A DNA stretch of 64,000 nucleotides from Branchipolynoe longqiensis (lineage: Eukaryota; Annelida; Polychaeta; Phyllodocida; Polynoidae): NCBI GenBank assembly GCA_030323885.1, contig CM059198.1:16282462-16346461 (forward strand), in the 5' to 3' direction. The position numbers and the translations under genes were made by a program. Shown here piece after piece: positions 1 to 11,063 of the stretch. Under the pieces are notes generated by a model that saw only the letters and a program-made list of their open reading frames with translations, ran no database searches and was not told where the DNA came from. Positions within the stretch are counted from its first letter, which is position 1; each line of letters starts with the position of its first letter.

Positions 1-13
1 CTAGATACATGCA

Positions 14-1545
14 TTGTGGATGTTGGTTGACAACATTGGTAATTTACACATTGCAAAGGGCTACTGTGGCGCCCCCTGGATTCGACTCCCGGACCTCCCC
101 TTGCCTCTCGCCCCTGCCGGGCCCTGGGCGACCCCAAATCTTGCGCCAACTAGAAGCTGTGACGTCACGCTGGCCTCCCCAGGCAACCACAGCCACCAGC
201 CACTTCGCCACACGATGCCGAACACCGACCACCACCCAGATTTCTTTGCTTCTTCTGCCTACTGGCTTGTTCTCCATGATGCCACACGCCACTCAACGTC
301 AGCGGCATGCACCCTCCCCCGAGCGGGAGGACCCCCCCAGCAGCAGCCGCCATGCGACCGCATGGACGCCTGTGCTCAAACGTCGCACCAGACAATCCCA
401 TCACGCAACCAGCCGAGACGGTCTGCAGTAGCCACAGCCACATGTGATGCACTTGCACTGGAACACCAACTTCAACTGCTCCAACAGTCATTGGCCGACA
501 CACTAGCCAAGAAGGCAGAAGTAAATACAACTATTCTTGCGAGAATGCATGCCATAGAGGCTGGCAAGCACAAAAGGAAATGCTCGCCCAGCAGAGAGCC
601 ATCAGTGGCGTCTATTACACACAGCTGATCTGATCGCCACAGCACAGGAGGTCGAGCTCCATGCAGTCAACATCGTCCGACTGTCGGCCCGCAAAACGTT
701 GCTCTGAAAAGCGGAACAAACACCAATCCAGCCGCCACGCTGATGAGAAGGAATGGCACCGAAGCAGGAGGAGCACACTGCCATGCAACTCATCATCATC
801 GGAGGACGACTCCCACCACCAGGAGGGGATCGACGAAATCATGAAGAACAACAAGCATGGCCACAAAAAGTCATGAGGTATGAAACCACTTCTTCCGCAC
901 CATTATGTGATACGTGCTGATCGTATGGGGAAGCTGGCGCCAGGTGAAAGCCCTTGGCATGAGTACCTGTCCACCCTCTATAGGATGGCTGATGACCCCG
1001 CTGTCCCACAATCGTGGACAGCACCCATGAGCAAGCATGCGGAGCACATAGTTAACATGGTGACTGAGTGGGACTGGGACACTTGTTTAACCTGGTTGGA
1101 GCGCATGTTCGGTATGATCGACGATGGGGGGCTCCCCAAAAGATGGAAGGACATACAGTGGGATGCGTGCCTCATGGGCACAATGAGTGCCCAGGCACAA
1201 AGGCACTCAAAAATACCACGACAGCATGCACCACAGCCACAGGAGGAGGGCTAAGCATGGCAGGATGCTACCACGAGTAGTAACTATCAACCTGACAAGC
1301 GCCCCAAGTTCAACCATGACACTGACTGATGGCCATGTCAGAGGTGGAACTCGGGGAGGACTGTGGATTTACATCTTCACATGGAATGCGATTGGAGCGC
1401 CATGCACACGTCTGCGCCTGGTGCGTGAACAAGTATTGTATGGCTAACCCACATAAAGAAACGGACTGTAATAATAAAAAACATCAACAGGAGAAAAAAT
1501 CAAACAACACAGGAGGAGATAACAACCAGCAGGATTTTCATTAAA
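14..1545 (+). pseudogene. DIRS-A ORF1 (gag-like), fragmented
   Basis: The open stretches 14-628, 661-876, 880-1254 and 1329-1544 lie in shifting frames and line up with ORF1 of DIRS-B. Shared landmarks are a basic Ser-rich stretch followed by a PLLPHHYVI-like segment near 890, a WDWDTCLTWLERMF block near 1070-1115, and a C-terminal Cys/His cluster near 1350-1480 (SHG...H.C.WC...HKETDC). The cluster matches the zinc-binding tail of the DIRS-B protein. The product would be a nucleic-acid-binding structural protein. At least three frame breaks make it non-functional. Confidence 0.7.
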
Positions 1546-2543
1546 CGGCTCGGACAGAGCCATTAACTCACAGACAAACACCCCCAAACACCTGGAGGAG
1601 CGCAGTAAACTTAACAATGTGCAAATTACAAACACTGATTCCACTGTTTCGTGTATTCGGTCTCATGTCACCACACATAACAGTTTTACAAACATGGCCG
1701 CCGTCGCCCTGGTGGTCGGTCCTGCTATCGCCGCCGCCCCCAGAGGGGCGGATTCCAGTAACCATTATGGCTGTAACAACACGCGTGAGACAGCGGGCCG
1801 CCACCACTCAGATGTCAGTGCTGCCCTAATCCCCTCTGATCACGTGCCAGCCTGAGAAGTCGCACACACAACCGAGTGCTCCCCTGCCCTGACTGCTGCA
1901 CCAACACCCGCGCCACAGGGCTTCAAAGACGACAGCTCAACGCCAGCAACTCCAGCAGATAACCGACAACCAGGCTCACCTAAGCCTAAGCCTGAATCGA
2001 GTGCTACAATCACACACGATGGGGTGGCGACCGGAGGCAAGGAAGCCCCCACCCCCAGCCACCAAACTGGCCCACCGGACCGGAGTGTTGACAACACACT
2101 CCCAGATGTACCAGCTACCAGTATAAAAAACCAAGAGCCCTAAACCACCAGTTGGCCCCGCAGATATCAACACACTCCACGCCGACAACAATGAACACCA
2201 CGTCCACGCCGACGCCCACGATGGGGCACCACACAAACACCCGGAATGATGCTTCACATTCAGGCCAATCACTTCCCCAGCTGGCTCAAGTGTAAGCCAT
2301 GCCATCACCAGCAACCGGATTCACAACGCTGACACAGGAGGCAGCAACGTGGCAACAGTTCGCCCTGACAACAACATGACAGCGCCCCCTGCAATGATGT
2401 AGCACAACAACAACAAGGAGCTGGACGCACTGCTCTTTACTGAGCAGCGAGGACATACAGATGAAGACCTGGAAGAAGTTACTGCCCGCCTGAATACCGG
2501 CACGGCAATCACATACAATCCCCCCCACACTCCCCTCTCATAC
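1546..2543 (+). other. DIRS-A linker between ORF1 and RT
   Basis: This stretch sits where DIRS-B has the long variable N-terminal part of ORF2. It is rich in Pro, Ala and Thr codons in short open pieces (1617-1855, for example) with many stops. No domain is recognisable. It ends where the conserved LLSMWP...EAW motif of the RT region begins. Confidence 0.5.
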
Positions 2544-3640
2544 ATGCCAACTCTACTTAGCATGTGGCCCACTACGGTCCCGGAGGCCTGGGAGGACACA
2601 AACTACATGCTGATCTACAACAAGGTAAGGGCCACAGGCCTTCCTAATCATGCTGCTGCAAGTATCCCTGTTCCCTCTGCTCTAAACATTGTTCTTTGGT
2701 GTGATTTACTTGGTGATTATCACGACGACCAGCTAGTTGTTTTTTTAGAGTCTGGCTGGCCGGCAGACTATATAGGTGCCGAGCTCGTCCCTGTCATAGC
2801 AAATCACTGGGAGGATCCGAGCCATGACAAATGGATACGGAAATATGTAACAAAGGAGCTTGAATATGATGCGCTCCTAGGCCCCATTCCCGACTGCACC
2901 CTTCACACCATGGGCCCAGGCAATCCCGATGATGACCCGCCCCCAAAAAACACACTGATGAGAGGCGGGTCATCGTTGACTTAAGCTTCCCACAAGGAGC
3001 CAGTGTGATCTCTGGAATAAGAAAAGGCTATTACCAGCGCCACCCTACCACATACACCCTACCAAGCATCACGGATCTAGCAAACAAAGTGCCCAGACTA
3101 GGTCAAGGGTGTTACATTTGGTTGGCAGACCTGGCCAGGGCCTCCTGACAACTCTGCACTTGCCCATTGTCGGTCCCCCTCCTAGGTATAATGCTAGATA
3201 ATGAAACATTCTTCGACATAGCACCGCCATTTGGATGCCGAACATCGTCCATGGCGTGCGCTAGGACAACAAATGCAGTTGTTTACATTCTATGTCGTCG
3301 AGGGCACTTTGGACTGTGCTACCTCGACAACTTTGTTGGGGCAGCCACCATGAAGCACCAAGCGGTCGCTGCATATACTGACATGGTGGAGGTGGCAGCC
3401 GAGCTGGGCCTGGCCCTCACCCCTACTAAATGCAACTCACCCACTCACAGTCTCGACTGGCTCAGATATCAGATTTGCACCAACAAACTGACAGTGCGCA
3501 ACCCCGTAGAAATAACCACCAAGTGCCGAGATTGGACAACCAGCACAAAGAAACAACTTAAGAGGATTGTCGGCCGCCTCCAAACATGGCTCGCTGTATT
3601 GCACCTGCAAGGTGTCTTCTGAACCGGATCCTCATGGCGC
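2544..3640 (+). pseudogene. DIRS-A reverse transcriptase, inactive
   Basis: The RT comes in two frames: 2544-2984 (start of the domain, including GWPADYIGAE) and 3167-3622 (FDIAPPFGCRTS, the LCYLDN motif, and the thumb). Both align without large gaps to the intact RT of DIRS-B. A frame break near 2950 and a TGA near 3146 interrupt it. The catalytic box reads YLDN near 3320-3333, where DIRS-B has YLDD, so the second metal-binding Asp has become Asn. That alone should abolish polymerisation. It is a dead copy. Confidence 0.85.
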
Positions 3641-4235
3641 TCCGCACGGCTCCGCCAACGGGAAAACACACTGTCACAGATGAAATAATAATCTCCTATG
3701 GTTTGTTGAATACGCATGATGAAAGAATGGCCTGGTGCTCCTCTGGCTGCCTGCAAAAACCTACTGGGTCATCGAGTGTGACTCGTCACTCCTCGCAGGC
3801 GGAGCACACTCCGAGGCAGGATACTTCTCGGAGCAGTACCGGACTGACTACATCGCTTACAGTCACCAAATTAACTGCCTCGAGGCGATGAACCTCGTCA
3901 TAGCAGTCCATGCCCTATTACCCCCAAATCCACAGGACTTCATAATCCATGTCAATACCGACAACCAAGTTTCACAAAGCTTACTCTTCACAGGTGCTGG
4001 CAGAGATCCGGTCCTGTGCGCATGCGCACAGGAGATTTGGCGATACTCCGGCGTCAACTCCAGCAGCATAGAGGTCGTTCATAAGCCCGGCAAGGACCTG
4101 GTCCTAGCCAACGCCCTAAGCCGAGCCCCCTTTGACGCTGCTGCAAGGACCCGAGCTGCCGACATCTGTGCACAATTGGGCCTTCAGCATATCAGAGTTA
4201 GACATATCACTGACCGCATCAATATTGCCTTGTAA
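3641..4235 (+). pseudogene. DIRS-A RNase H domain
   Basis: The open frame 3735-4235 follows the RT in the usual DIRS order. It keeps the RNase H landmarks: first Asp in IECDSSLLAGG, Glu in NCLEAMNL, Asp in VNTDNQ and a late Asp-like position near ALSRA. It aligns along its length with the C-terminal 200 residues of DIRS-B ORF2. The start of the domain is in another frame, so the protein is not continuous with the RT. The function would be removal of template RNA during retrotransposition. Confidence 0.8.
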
Positions 4236-4255
4236 CCTGGGAAGATTGCCTCAAC

Positions 4256-4560
4256 TTGCCTCTCTCTTCCCAGGTCCCGACGATGATGACTAGGACCCGA
4301 TCATCGCCCTCTTTGACGTGGGCCTGGTGCCCGGCACATGGCGCCCAGCATGTGGCACAACAAATCCCGCCAGGTGGCGAGACACCTCACTCATGCCCGC
4401 ACAGCAGGATACAACCCTCACCGTACCAAGTGATGGCCTTCATCGCCACGCTTGAGGCTGAACTCAGGTCCCCATCGGCAGTCTACAACTACGTCAGTGG
4501 TGCCCGGACATGGGTTTGTCTGATGGGGTGGGGGGGCCCCAGGAGCCTTCGATAGCTACC
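4256..4560 (+). pseudogene. DIRS-A tyrosine recombinase, N-terminal part
   Basis: The 3' half of this frame (from about 4420) encodes the core-binding domain of a retrotransposon tyrosine recombinase, with VMAFIATLEAEL and AVYNYVSGARTW matching residues 48-76 of the DIRS-B recombinase. Gypsy-1 interrupts the gene at 4560. The same gene resumes in frame at 19715 once one copy of the target duplication is discounted. The first part of the frame (4256-4410) shows little similarity and is probably not translated. Confidence 0.8.
4556..4560 (+). repeat. Target-site duplication CTACC, left copy (Gypsy-1)
   Basis: CTACC directly precedes the 5' LTR and is repeated directly after the 3' LTR at 19710-19714. 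A 5-bp duplication is typical of Ty3/Gypsy integrases. Confidence 0.9.
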
Positions 4561-4692
4561 TGTAATGTATGAGTACGGTGCACATAGCGAGTGACCGCTG
4601 TGACGTCATGACCCTTCATGTTGGCCGGAGGGCCAGAATAAACCACTCACACACTGGACGTCGGAGTGTTCGCTTGTCTTCCATATACTACA
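4561..4692 (+). repeat. Gypsy-1 5' LTR (132 bp)
   Basis: It begins TGTAATG and ends TACTACA. The same 132 bp recurs at 19578-19709; by eye I count five substitutions and no gaps. The short length suggests a compact promoter and polyadenylation unit (CCAGAATAAACC lies inside). The next bases, TGGTGTCAAATTG from 4693, are a plausible tRNA primer-binding site. Confidence 0.92.
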
Positions 4693-4738
4693 TGGTGTCA
4701 AATTGTGTGTCTGAACCAAACACGCTCGGAAGTTCACC

Positions 4739-5330
4739 ATGGCCCTATCAGCATTAAAACCACCGTTGCCATTGAGTCTGGAAGTAAATTTGGCTATGAA
4801 CTGGCGTGCATGGTATCACGCTTATGAAATATATAGTGTCGCTACAGGAGCAGCAAGTAAATCTGAAAAAATCCAATGCTGCGTATTCCTGCACATAGCC
4901 GGATCCGAGGCGCAGAAACTACATCTAACGTTTAAAATGCCTGACGCCCAAAAGGACAAAATTGAGACGCTAGTGAAGGTTTGCGAGGAATATTGTATAG
5001 GGAAAACCAACATTACGGTTGTCCGGTACACATTTAACTCATTTAATCAGACAAATGAGTCTATGGACACTTACATTCACGAATTGAAACACCGAGTTTC
5101 ATATTGTGACTATCAGGAGATGGAAGATTCGTTGCTTTGTGATAGATTGGTGTCAAGAACGTAAAGCTGCGTGATAAGTTATTGCAAACACCAAACTTAT
5201 CATTGGACAGATGTTTGGAGATGTGTTGGGCGAAAACACACACGCACAACTCCACTCGGACGAAAATAATCAAACAGAGGAGCAAGTAGACGCATTGAAC
5301 AAGCAGCAGGGAGGCTACGCATCATGAGCA
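4739..5330 (+). pseudogene. Gypsy-1 gag, capsid part
   Basis: A Met at 4739 opens a 141-residue frame with capsid-like helices (NWRAWYHAYEIY, then CVFLHIAGSEAQ and YIHELKHRVSYCDY). This is the usual retrotransposon gag pattern. A frameshift at about 5158 moves the continuation (VKLRDKLLQ, LDRCLEMCWAKT) to another frame. An inverted-repeat element at 5394 then cuts the gene, and the nucleocapsid zinc knuckles resume at about 6829. The function would be particle assembly. The start follows the LTR and putative primer site by about 45 bp. Confidence 0.8.
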
Positions 5331-5525
5331 AGTCAAGCTCAAATGACACCACATGCACACACATGGCAAGACCAAGGGATACGCTCCTCTACACCAGAGA
5401 GCGTGTATATAAACAGATGCACCCGACAGAGAGCGTGTATGTAAACAGATGAGAGGGACAACTCCCGCGAAAAACGGTAAAACAGGCTACAGTGGCGTTC
5501 CTGGCGGTTAGTGTTGAACAAGCCA

Positions 5526-6160
5526 TGAGTTTGCCGGTACGCTCAATGCAAAACATTTGTTTTTATTCAAAATTAATAGAAATCCAGAAGCCTAACCTTA
5601 TCAAATTAATATAATACTTTTGGTAAACATGTTTTCTATATGTCTTCCAAGCGGTTTGTTTCTATGTGGTGTAGCTTTAGAGATATTTAACGTTTTCTGT
5701 ATGAAGATTGCTCACGCCATTGACAATGCCTTGAGTTTGCCGTATGTGTAGTGCAAAACGTGTATTTTATTCAAAATTAATAGAAATTCAGAACCCTAGC
5801 CATGTAAATTTAATATAGTCTCATTGTTAAATATGTTTTCTATATGTGTTCCAAACAGTTTGTTTCTATGTAGTGTAGTTTTAGAGATATTTCACTTTTT
5901 CTGTACGAAGACTGCTCAAGGCCATTGACAATGCCTTGAGTTTGCCGTACGCGTCGTGAAAAACGTCAGTTTTATTCAAAATCAATAGAAATCCAGAAGC
6001 CTAACCATATCAATTTAATATAATCTCGTTGGTAAACATGTTTTCTATGTGTATTCCAATCAGTTTGTTTCTAGGTGTTGTAGTTTTAGAGATATTTAAT
6101 GTTTTCTGTATGAAGATTGCTCACTGCCATTGAAAATGCCTTGAGGTTTGCCCATATGCT
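5526..6160 (+). repeat. Tandem repeat, about 205-bp unit, 3 copies
   Basis: Units begin with TGAGTTTGCC at 5526, 5732 and 5937, and a partial fourth begins at 6142. Each unit contains TTTATTCAAAATTAATAGAA and TTCTGTATGAAGA-like blocks. The same unit appears in reverse complement inside a second inverted-repeat element at 9790-10150. Confidence 0.9.
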
Positions 6161-6669
6161 TGATGCGCGAAAAGGAAGAGAGGAGGCGGGGGTGGAAATA
6201 AAGGTTTTATTTTCACCTCAGAGACAAACAGGGTAACAGGGAAGAGAAGTAAATAAAAAACAAGGATAAAATGAGGATGAGCGGAGTAAATAAGGAGCAG
6301 AGTTCAAAAGTCAGTGGAGTGAGGGGGTGCCGAGGAGCCCTTCACCTGAGGAGGAGAAGGGAGGAGGAGTGTAGGGTGGGTGGGTGGTGAAAAAGGAGAG
6401 GTCTGGGAAGGCGGCAGGAGGGCGAGTGCCTGAGGGAGGCCGGGGGGCGGCCTTATAAGGGAAGAGGGAGGGGCGACAGCAGGTGAGTGTGAAAGCTGCC
6501 GGCCCGGGGGAGGGCGAGAGGTGGCGAGCAGCGGCGTCGGGTGAGGCGTGAGCGCCGCGCGACGCGGAAGGCGGGGGAGGGGGGGGGGGCACGCCGCGCC
6601 GTCTGCCGAGGTGGGTAAGCAGCGCGACAGCGCGGGGCGGGGGGAGGGTCTCTTCCTCTCCTCGCATCA
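6161..6669 (-). mobile_element. Solo-LTR-like GC-rich insertion
   Basis: The ends are TGATGCG...CGCATCA, a short inverted repeat of TG...CA type. Read on the - strand it has CCCTTATAAGG (TATA-like) near 6452-6462 and AATAAAACC near 6197-6206, as expected for an LTR promoter and polyadenylation signal. It is much more GC-rich than the AT-rich 205-bp repeats around it. No matching second copy is in the window, so solo LTR is an inference. Confidence 0.5.
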
Positions 6670-6828
6670 AGCGTAATGCTTTGCATTACGACCAAGCTGT
6701 TCAACAACCACCACTTGGAGCGCCACAGTCGGCAGCTGTTACATGCTCTAGTATGGGAGTTGTCCCTCTCATCTGTTTATATACACGCTCTCTGCACCCG
6801 ATCAGAGAGCGTGCATACACGCTCTCTG

Positions 6829-6960
6829 ACCCGATGCAGATATCAACATGGGAATGCCACATGCCCAGCGGCGGACAACCAGTGTATGCATTGCAAGCGG
6901 TATGGACATTTTCAAAAAGTATGCAGGTCACGATGGGCGAGTCGAGCTCAAGTAGACGAG
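6829..6960 (+). pseudogene. Gypsy-1 nucleocapsid zinc knuckles
   Basis: The frame after the inserted element reads a CCHC knuckle, CMHCKRYGHFQKVC (C-x2-C-x4-H-x4-C), preceded by a second Cys/His cluster (CRYQHGNATC). Two knuckles in this order are typical of Gypsy gag and bind the RNA genome. The region is followed by an acidic linker (EEDDQDEDND) leading into the protease. Confidence 0.85.
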
Positions 6961-7065
6961 TTGAGCACGGAAAATGATGGCAAAGAAGAAGACGACCAAG
7001 ATGAAGACAATGACTTTTTCGTTGGTGAAATAGCGGACGAGGCAACTCGCAGCAGCAGCTTATGG

Positions 7066-7405
7066 TACATGGAATATAAATTACAGAACGTACCTGTTAA
7101 ATTCAAACTAGACACTGGGTGCCAAGCAAATATTGTGCCACGTACTGTCGACAATGCTCTGCAAAAGACTGTTAGCACCCTCAAAATGTTGTCTCATCAC
7201 ATATTCAGGTAGTAGCATACGGCCGGATGGTGAGGCTGTTATCGTCGTCGGGGGAGTGCCATTGAAGTTTCAAGTAACAACGCAGGGCACACCAATATTG
7301 GGGAAAGAAGCATGCGTGAAACTACAGCTGATCCGAAGAGTAGGAGAAGTCACCGTACGGATGAGAGAAGCGACTACCACCGGGCTAGCAGCAGAACATC
7401 TGTAG
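7066..7405 (+). pseudogene. Gypsy-1 aspartic protease
   Basis: KFKLDTGCQANIVP near 7100-7140 is the active-site DTG motif of a retroviral-type aspartic protease. The frame then breaks near 7200. A second frame (7133-7405) carries the later part of the domain, including PILGKEACVKLQL, equivalent to the conserved ILG-type motif. The protease would cut the gag-pol precursor. The frame change makes it inactive. Confidence 0.8.
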
Positions 7406-8238
7406 TAAAGAAATATTCAGACATATTCACAGGGTTAGGAAATATCAAAAGTAATGAGAAAATCCATATTGATTATCATGTTGATCCTGTTATTGACCCG
7501 CCAAGGTGAATCCCTTATGCGATTGTCGGCAAAGTAAAGCAAGAATTGGATAGAATGTTACAGTTGGGTGTCATAGTAAAGCAATCTGAACCAACCCCAT
7601 GGGTAAATTCAATAATGATCGTAAAGAAACCAAATAAAATTAGAGTGGGTCTGGACCCAACCAAGCTTAACAAGGCCATATTAAAAAAAAACTACCCGAC
7701 CAGAACGATAGAGGAAGTTATTGCAAAAACCAACAACACAAAATATTTTTCGGTCATTGATGCCAATAGTGGGTATTGGCAAATAGAATTGGATTCAGAA
7801 AGCTCAAAACTATGTACATTCAATACCCCATGGGGATGGTTCAGATATACCCGGTTGCCGTTCGGTATTAAACCGGCTGGGGATATATTTCTTGGTGAAA
7901 TGAATAAAATACTAGAGGGGTTACCAGGGGTTAATGTAATAGCGGATGACATATTGGTATATGGACGCACTGTGAAAGAACACAATGAGAATCTAGAAAA
8001 TGTATTTAAAAGAGCTAGAGCAGCTAATTTGCATCTCAACCCAAATAAATCTGTAATTTGCAAGACCAAAGTTAATTATGTAGGGCACACATTAACTCAA
8101 TCTGGGTTGAAACCCACTGCTGAACGCGTTCGAGACATAATTGAAATGCCCACCCCTACTGACAAAGCAGGGATTCAACGGTTTTTAGGTATGGTAGGGT
8201 ATGTAGGGAAATTCATACCGAATCTGTCGGAAATTTAA
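7406..8238 (+). pseudogene. Gypsy-1 reverse transcriptase
   Basis: The open frame 7546-8238 holds nearly the whole RT: WVNSIMIVKKPNKIR near the start, SVIDANSGYWQIELD, the LPFGIKPA motif, and VIADDILVYG with both catalytic Asp. QRFLGMVGYVGKFIPN marks the connection domain. The upstream part (IHIDYHVDPVIDPPR) is separated from it by a TGA at 7507. The catalytic residues are preserved, but the stop and the TAA at 8236 disrupt the polyprotein. Family assignment to Ty3/Gypsy is firm. Confidence 0.92.
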
Positions 8239-8835
8239 AAACCGTTATGACAGGTATTACGTAAAGACGTGGTTCTGGCAAAATGAGCAGGAAAATGTAT
8301 TTAAGACACTAAAGAAACTGTTAATAACCGGACCCGTACTAAAGTATTACGATGTAAATGACAAATTACTTTACAAGTAGATGCTTCAATGTCAGGCCTG
8401 GGAGCGGCTATCTTTCAACAAAGTAAACCAATTGCTATGGCGTCTAAAGCATTGGATAAGTGCCAGAAAGAGTTGCTGGCAATTTGTTTTGGGTCTGTGC
8501 GGTTCCATGATTATATTTATGGAAAAGAAGTGATAATCGAAACTGATCATAAACCACTAGTGGCAATCATGGCAAAACCTTTGCATATGTTATCAGCCAG
8601 AATGCAACGAATGCGCATGAGGTTGCAGAACTATAACATTGTAATGAAATATATAAATGGAAATGAAATGTTCTTTGCAGATACTCTTTCGCGAGCACAC
8701 ACCAGCAACACGACACCGAACAATTTATTCGACAAGGAAATTTCCATTGCCACGATAGACATTGCACATAACATGAACGACTGTATCATCGAGGCTACAA
8801 AGGCAGACACTACCCTCACTGAGGTTGCACGGTAA
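8239..8835 (+). pseudogene. Gypsy-1 RNase H domain
   Basis: The main frame 8389-8835 contains GLGAAIFQQ, the Glu of CQKELLAICF, the Asp of IETDHKPLV and the terminal FADTLSRA motif, in the standard Ty3/Gypsy RNase H order. The first catalytic Asp (VDASMSG) lies just upstream in the other frame because of an indel near 8370. The connection segment at 8240-8360 is also out of frame. Confidence 0.88.
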
Positions 8836-8959
8836 TTAGTTCAAGAAGGGTGGCCCAACCAAAATAATTTAGTGAAATCGTGTGCAAAACCATTCTTCAC
8901 ATGTAAAGATGAGATAATTAGTACAGACGGTATGCTGTTTTAAAGGGCAACAAGTAATA

Positions 8960-9741
8960 ATTCCGAGTAGCTTACAGAAAGAAATGTTGAGTATATTACA
9001 TGAAACCCATTTAGGTATAGTCAAATGCAAGCAGTTGGCAAGGGACAACGTGTTCTGGCTGGGTATGAATCAGCAGATTGAAGACTTAATAGCCCGATGT
9101 AGTACGTGTCAAAATTACCGGAATTCCCTGAGTGCTGAGCCCATGAGTCCTCACAGCATACCCGATATGCCATTTTGCAAAGTTGGAGTCGATTTGTTTC
9201 AATGCCACAGTAAAACATATAAAATTCTAGTAGATTACTACACAAAATTTCCCGAAGTCGTGGAGTTACAAACAACTACTTCCAAAGAAATAATTAAATC
9301 CCTCATGGAAATATTCGGGCGTTATGGTATACCGACCACAGTAATATCTGACAATGGACCACAATTTGCAACTCAGGAGTTCAAAGTTTTTGTTGCCACA
9401 TATAAGTTCAATCACATTTTTTCCATTCCATACTATCCTAAGAGTAACGGTCAAATAGAAAGATATGTTCAACGGTCAAATAGAAAGATATGTAATACTC
9501 CTCTAAGGCACATGAACGCCTCTCCAGCTCAGTTACTCATGAGTTGTCGGCTTCGTTCTAAATTGCCCACGACTAAAACACAGTTAAAACCCCAAGTTCA
9601 GAAATCCAAGACAAACAGTATTCTCAAAATACAAGAAAAACTAAAATGTTATTATGATAAAACAGCTAGAAGAGCGCACAAGTCACTAAAAGTTGCAGAT
9701 CATGTCAGATACAAAACTCCTGACGGTAAGTGGAAAGCCGG
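8960..9741 (+). pseudogene. Gypsy-1 integrase, N-terminal and core
   Basis: The frame 8984-9802 starts with a zinc-binding HHCC region (HETHLGI, then CSTCQNY). The DDE core follows: GVDLFQC, VISDNGPQF and SNGQIERYVQ. A short tandem duplication near 9447-9492 coincides with loss of the segment usually found after the catalytic Glu. SPAQLLM and SKLP motifs follow. The C-terminal domain is split by an inverted-repeat element at 9742 and resumes at 10231. Confidence 0.9.
9738..9741 (+). repeat. Flanking CCGG, left copy
   Basis: CCGG precedes the left terminal inverted repeat and follows the right one at 10227-10230. It is consistent with a 4-bp target duplication. Confidence 0.65.
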
Positions 9742-10226
9742 TGTTGCGGATTCCGAGGGACACCAGTTTGCCAGGGACACTTCCATTCAAATGCATTGTT
9801 AACTGCCGTGAGCAAATCTTCATACAGAAGAAGTCAAATATCTCCCAAATTACACCATCTAGAAACAAATCGTTTGGTACACATATAGAAAACATCTTTA
9901 CCATAAAGACTATATTAAATTTATAAGGTTAGGGTTCTTGAATTCTATTATTTTTGAATAAAACTAACGTTTTGCACTGCGCGTAGTGTCAAACTCAAGG
10001 CATTGTCAATGGCCGTGAGCAATCTTCATACAGAAAATACACAAGAAGTCAAATATCTCTCAAATTACACCATCTAGAAACAAATCGTTTGGTACACATA
10101 TAGAAAACATCCTTACCAAAAACATTATATTAAATTTATAAGGTTAGTGATGATGCTGTTTGATGTTGACGCATGTGCAGAAGCGATGTGTCCCTGGCAA
10201 ACTGGTATCCCTCGGAATCCGCAACA
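9742..10226. mobile_element. Inverted-repeat element 2 (MITE) in Gypsy-1 integrase
   Basis: The 39-bp terminal inverted repeats, 9742-9780 and 10188-10226, start TGTTGCGGATTCCGAGGG and differ at one position. The interior is about 1.7 copies of the 205-bp repeat in reverse orientation relative to 5526-6160. No coding capacity is present. Integrase coding sequence matches the expected Gypsy pattern only when this 485-bp block and one CCGG are discounted, which shows a clean insertion. Confidence 0.85.
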
Positions 10227-10230
10227 CCGG

Positions 10231-10516
10231 CACTATTACAAAAACAGACACAACAAAGCCCAAAGACTATGAAATAGTAAATCGGGCAGGTAGAAAATTA
10301 CACCGGAACCGAGTGCACATGTTCCAAATACCTGCGGTTGTACATAACAAGTTCCAGCCCACGAACACTGACGCACTGCAAACTACCACTAGAGCTAAAA
10401 ATACAAAAATCGCCGACACACAGTCAAGGGCCAATATAGAGACAAATGCTTACTCAACCAGAAGTGGGCGGGTATCACGTCCGCCAGATCGACTAGGGAT
10501 ACGAGAAAGTAACTAA
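10231..10516 (+). pseudogene. Gypsy-1 integrase C-terminal domain
   Basis: The frame after the inserted element reads TITKTDTTKPKDYEI and RAGRKLHRNRVHMF, a typical SH3-like Gypsy integrase tail. A basic, Ser/Thr-rich end (YSTRSGRVSRPPDRLG) finishes the polyprotein before a TAA at 10514. The annotated frame also covers part of the terminal repeat upstream, which is not gene sequence. Confidence 0.8.
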
Positions 10517-11063
10517 GAATAGATATGAGTCAGTGAGAATGAGACAAACAATTAGCAACAGCACAAGGGCGATGTAATTGTAGTTGAAATATATATATAT
10601 TTAACCGTACAGCTTTTCCGCTGGGAGCAGTGTACAGATGCTCTTCACAGATGTGTCGAGCTAACACGTCCCAGCGGTTGTATTACCGCTCCGGCTCCGT
10701 CAGATTGACTGGCACGGCGGTTCCACGATGCAGAAAGTATCTGCAGAAAGTATCTGCAGAAAGGACACTTGTCTTGTGGCCTGAAAGTCTGGCGCACAAA
10801 CTTCAGGTCCATGGTTGGTGAAGATGAGCTCGTCGATCTTTTGAACGTAGGCTTCAAGGCCAGACTGGTCGTCGTCGACCCAGTCTTCCACGTCGGAGTC
10901 GCCCCCATCGTCTCTGCAGAGGCGAGCAAAATGCGCACGCGCAAAATGCGCACGTTTTTATAACCTTTTACAATAAATTTTCTAATGACTTCAAACCACG
11001 CTAATAGTGGGTCGTGTTAGTTCCATACTCTCCTTCCACGTCGGAGTCGCCCCCATTGTCCCT

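Larger units (their letters stand above)
5394..6828. mobile_element. Inverted-repeat element 1 (MITE-like) in Gypsy-1 gag
   Basis: The left end (about 5394-5520) and right end (about 6680-6828) are inverted copies. Both carry AGAGAGCGTGTATA motifs, GTAAACAGATGAGAGGG, and a variant of GGACAACTCCC. Gag sequence stops and restarts at these borders. The interior holds about three tandem 205-bp repeats and a 509-bp solo-LTR-like insertion. There is no open frame for a transposase. The flanking duplication is unclear; only AC is shared. Confidence 0.7.
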
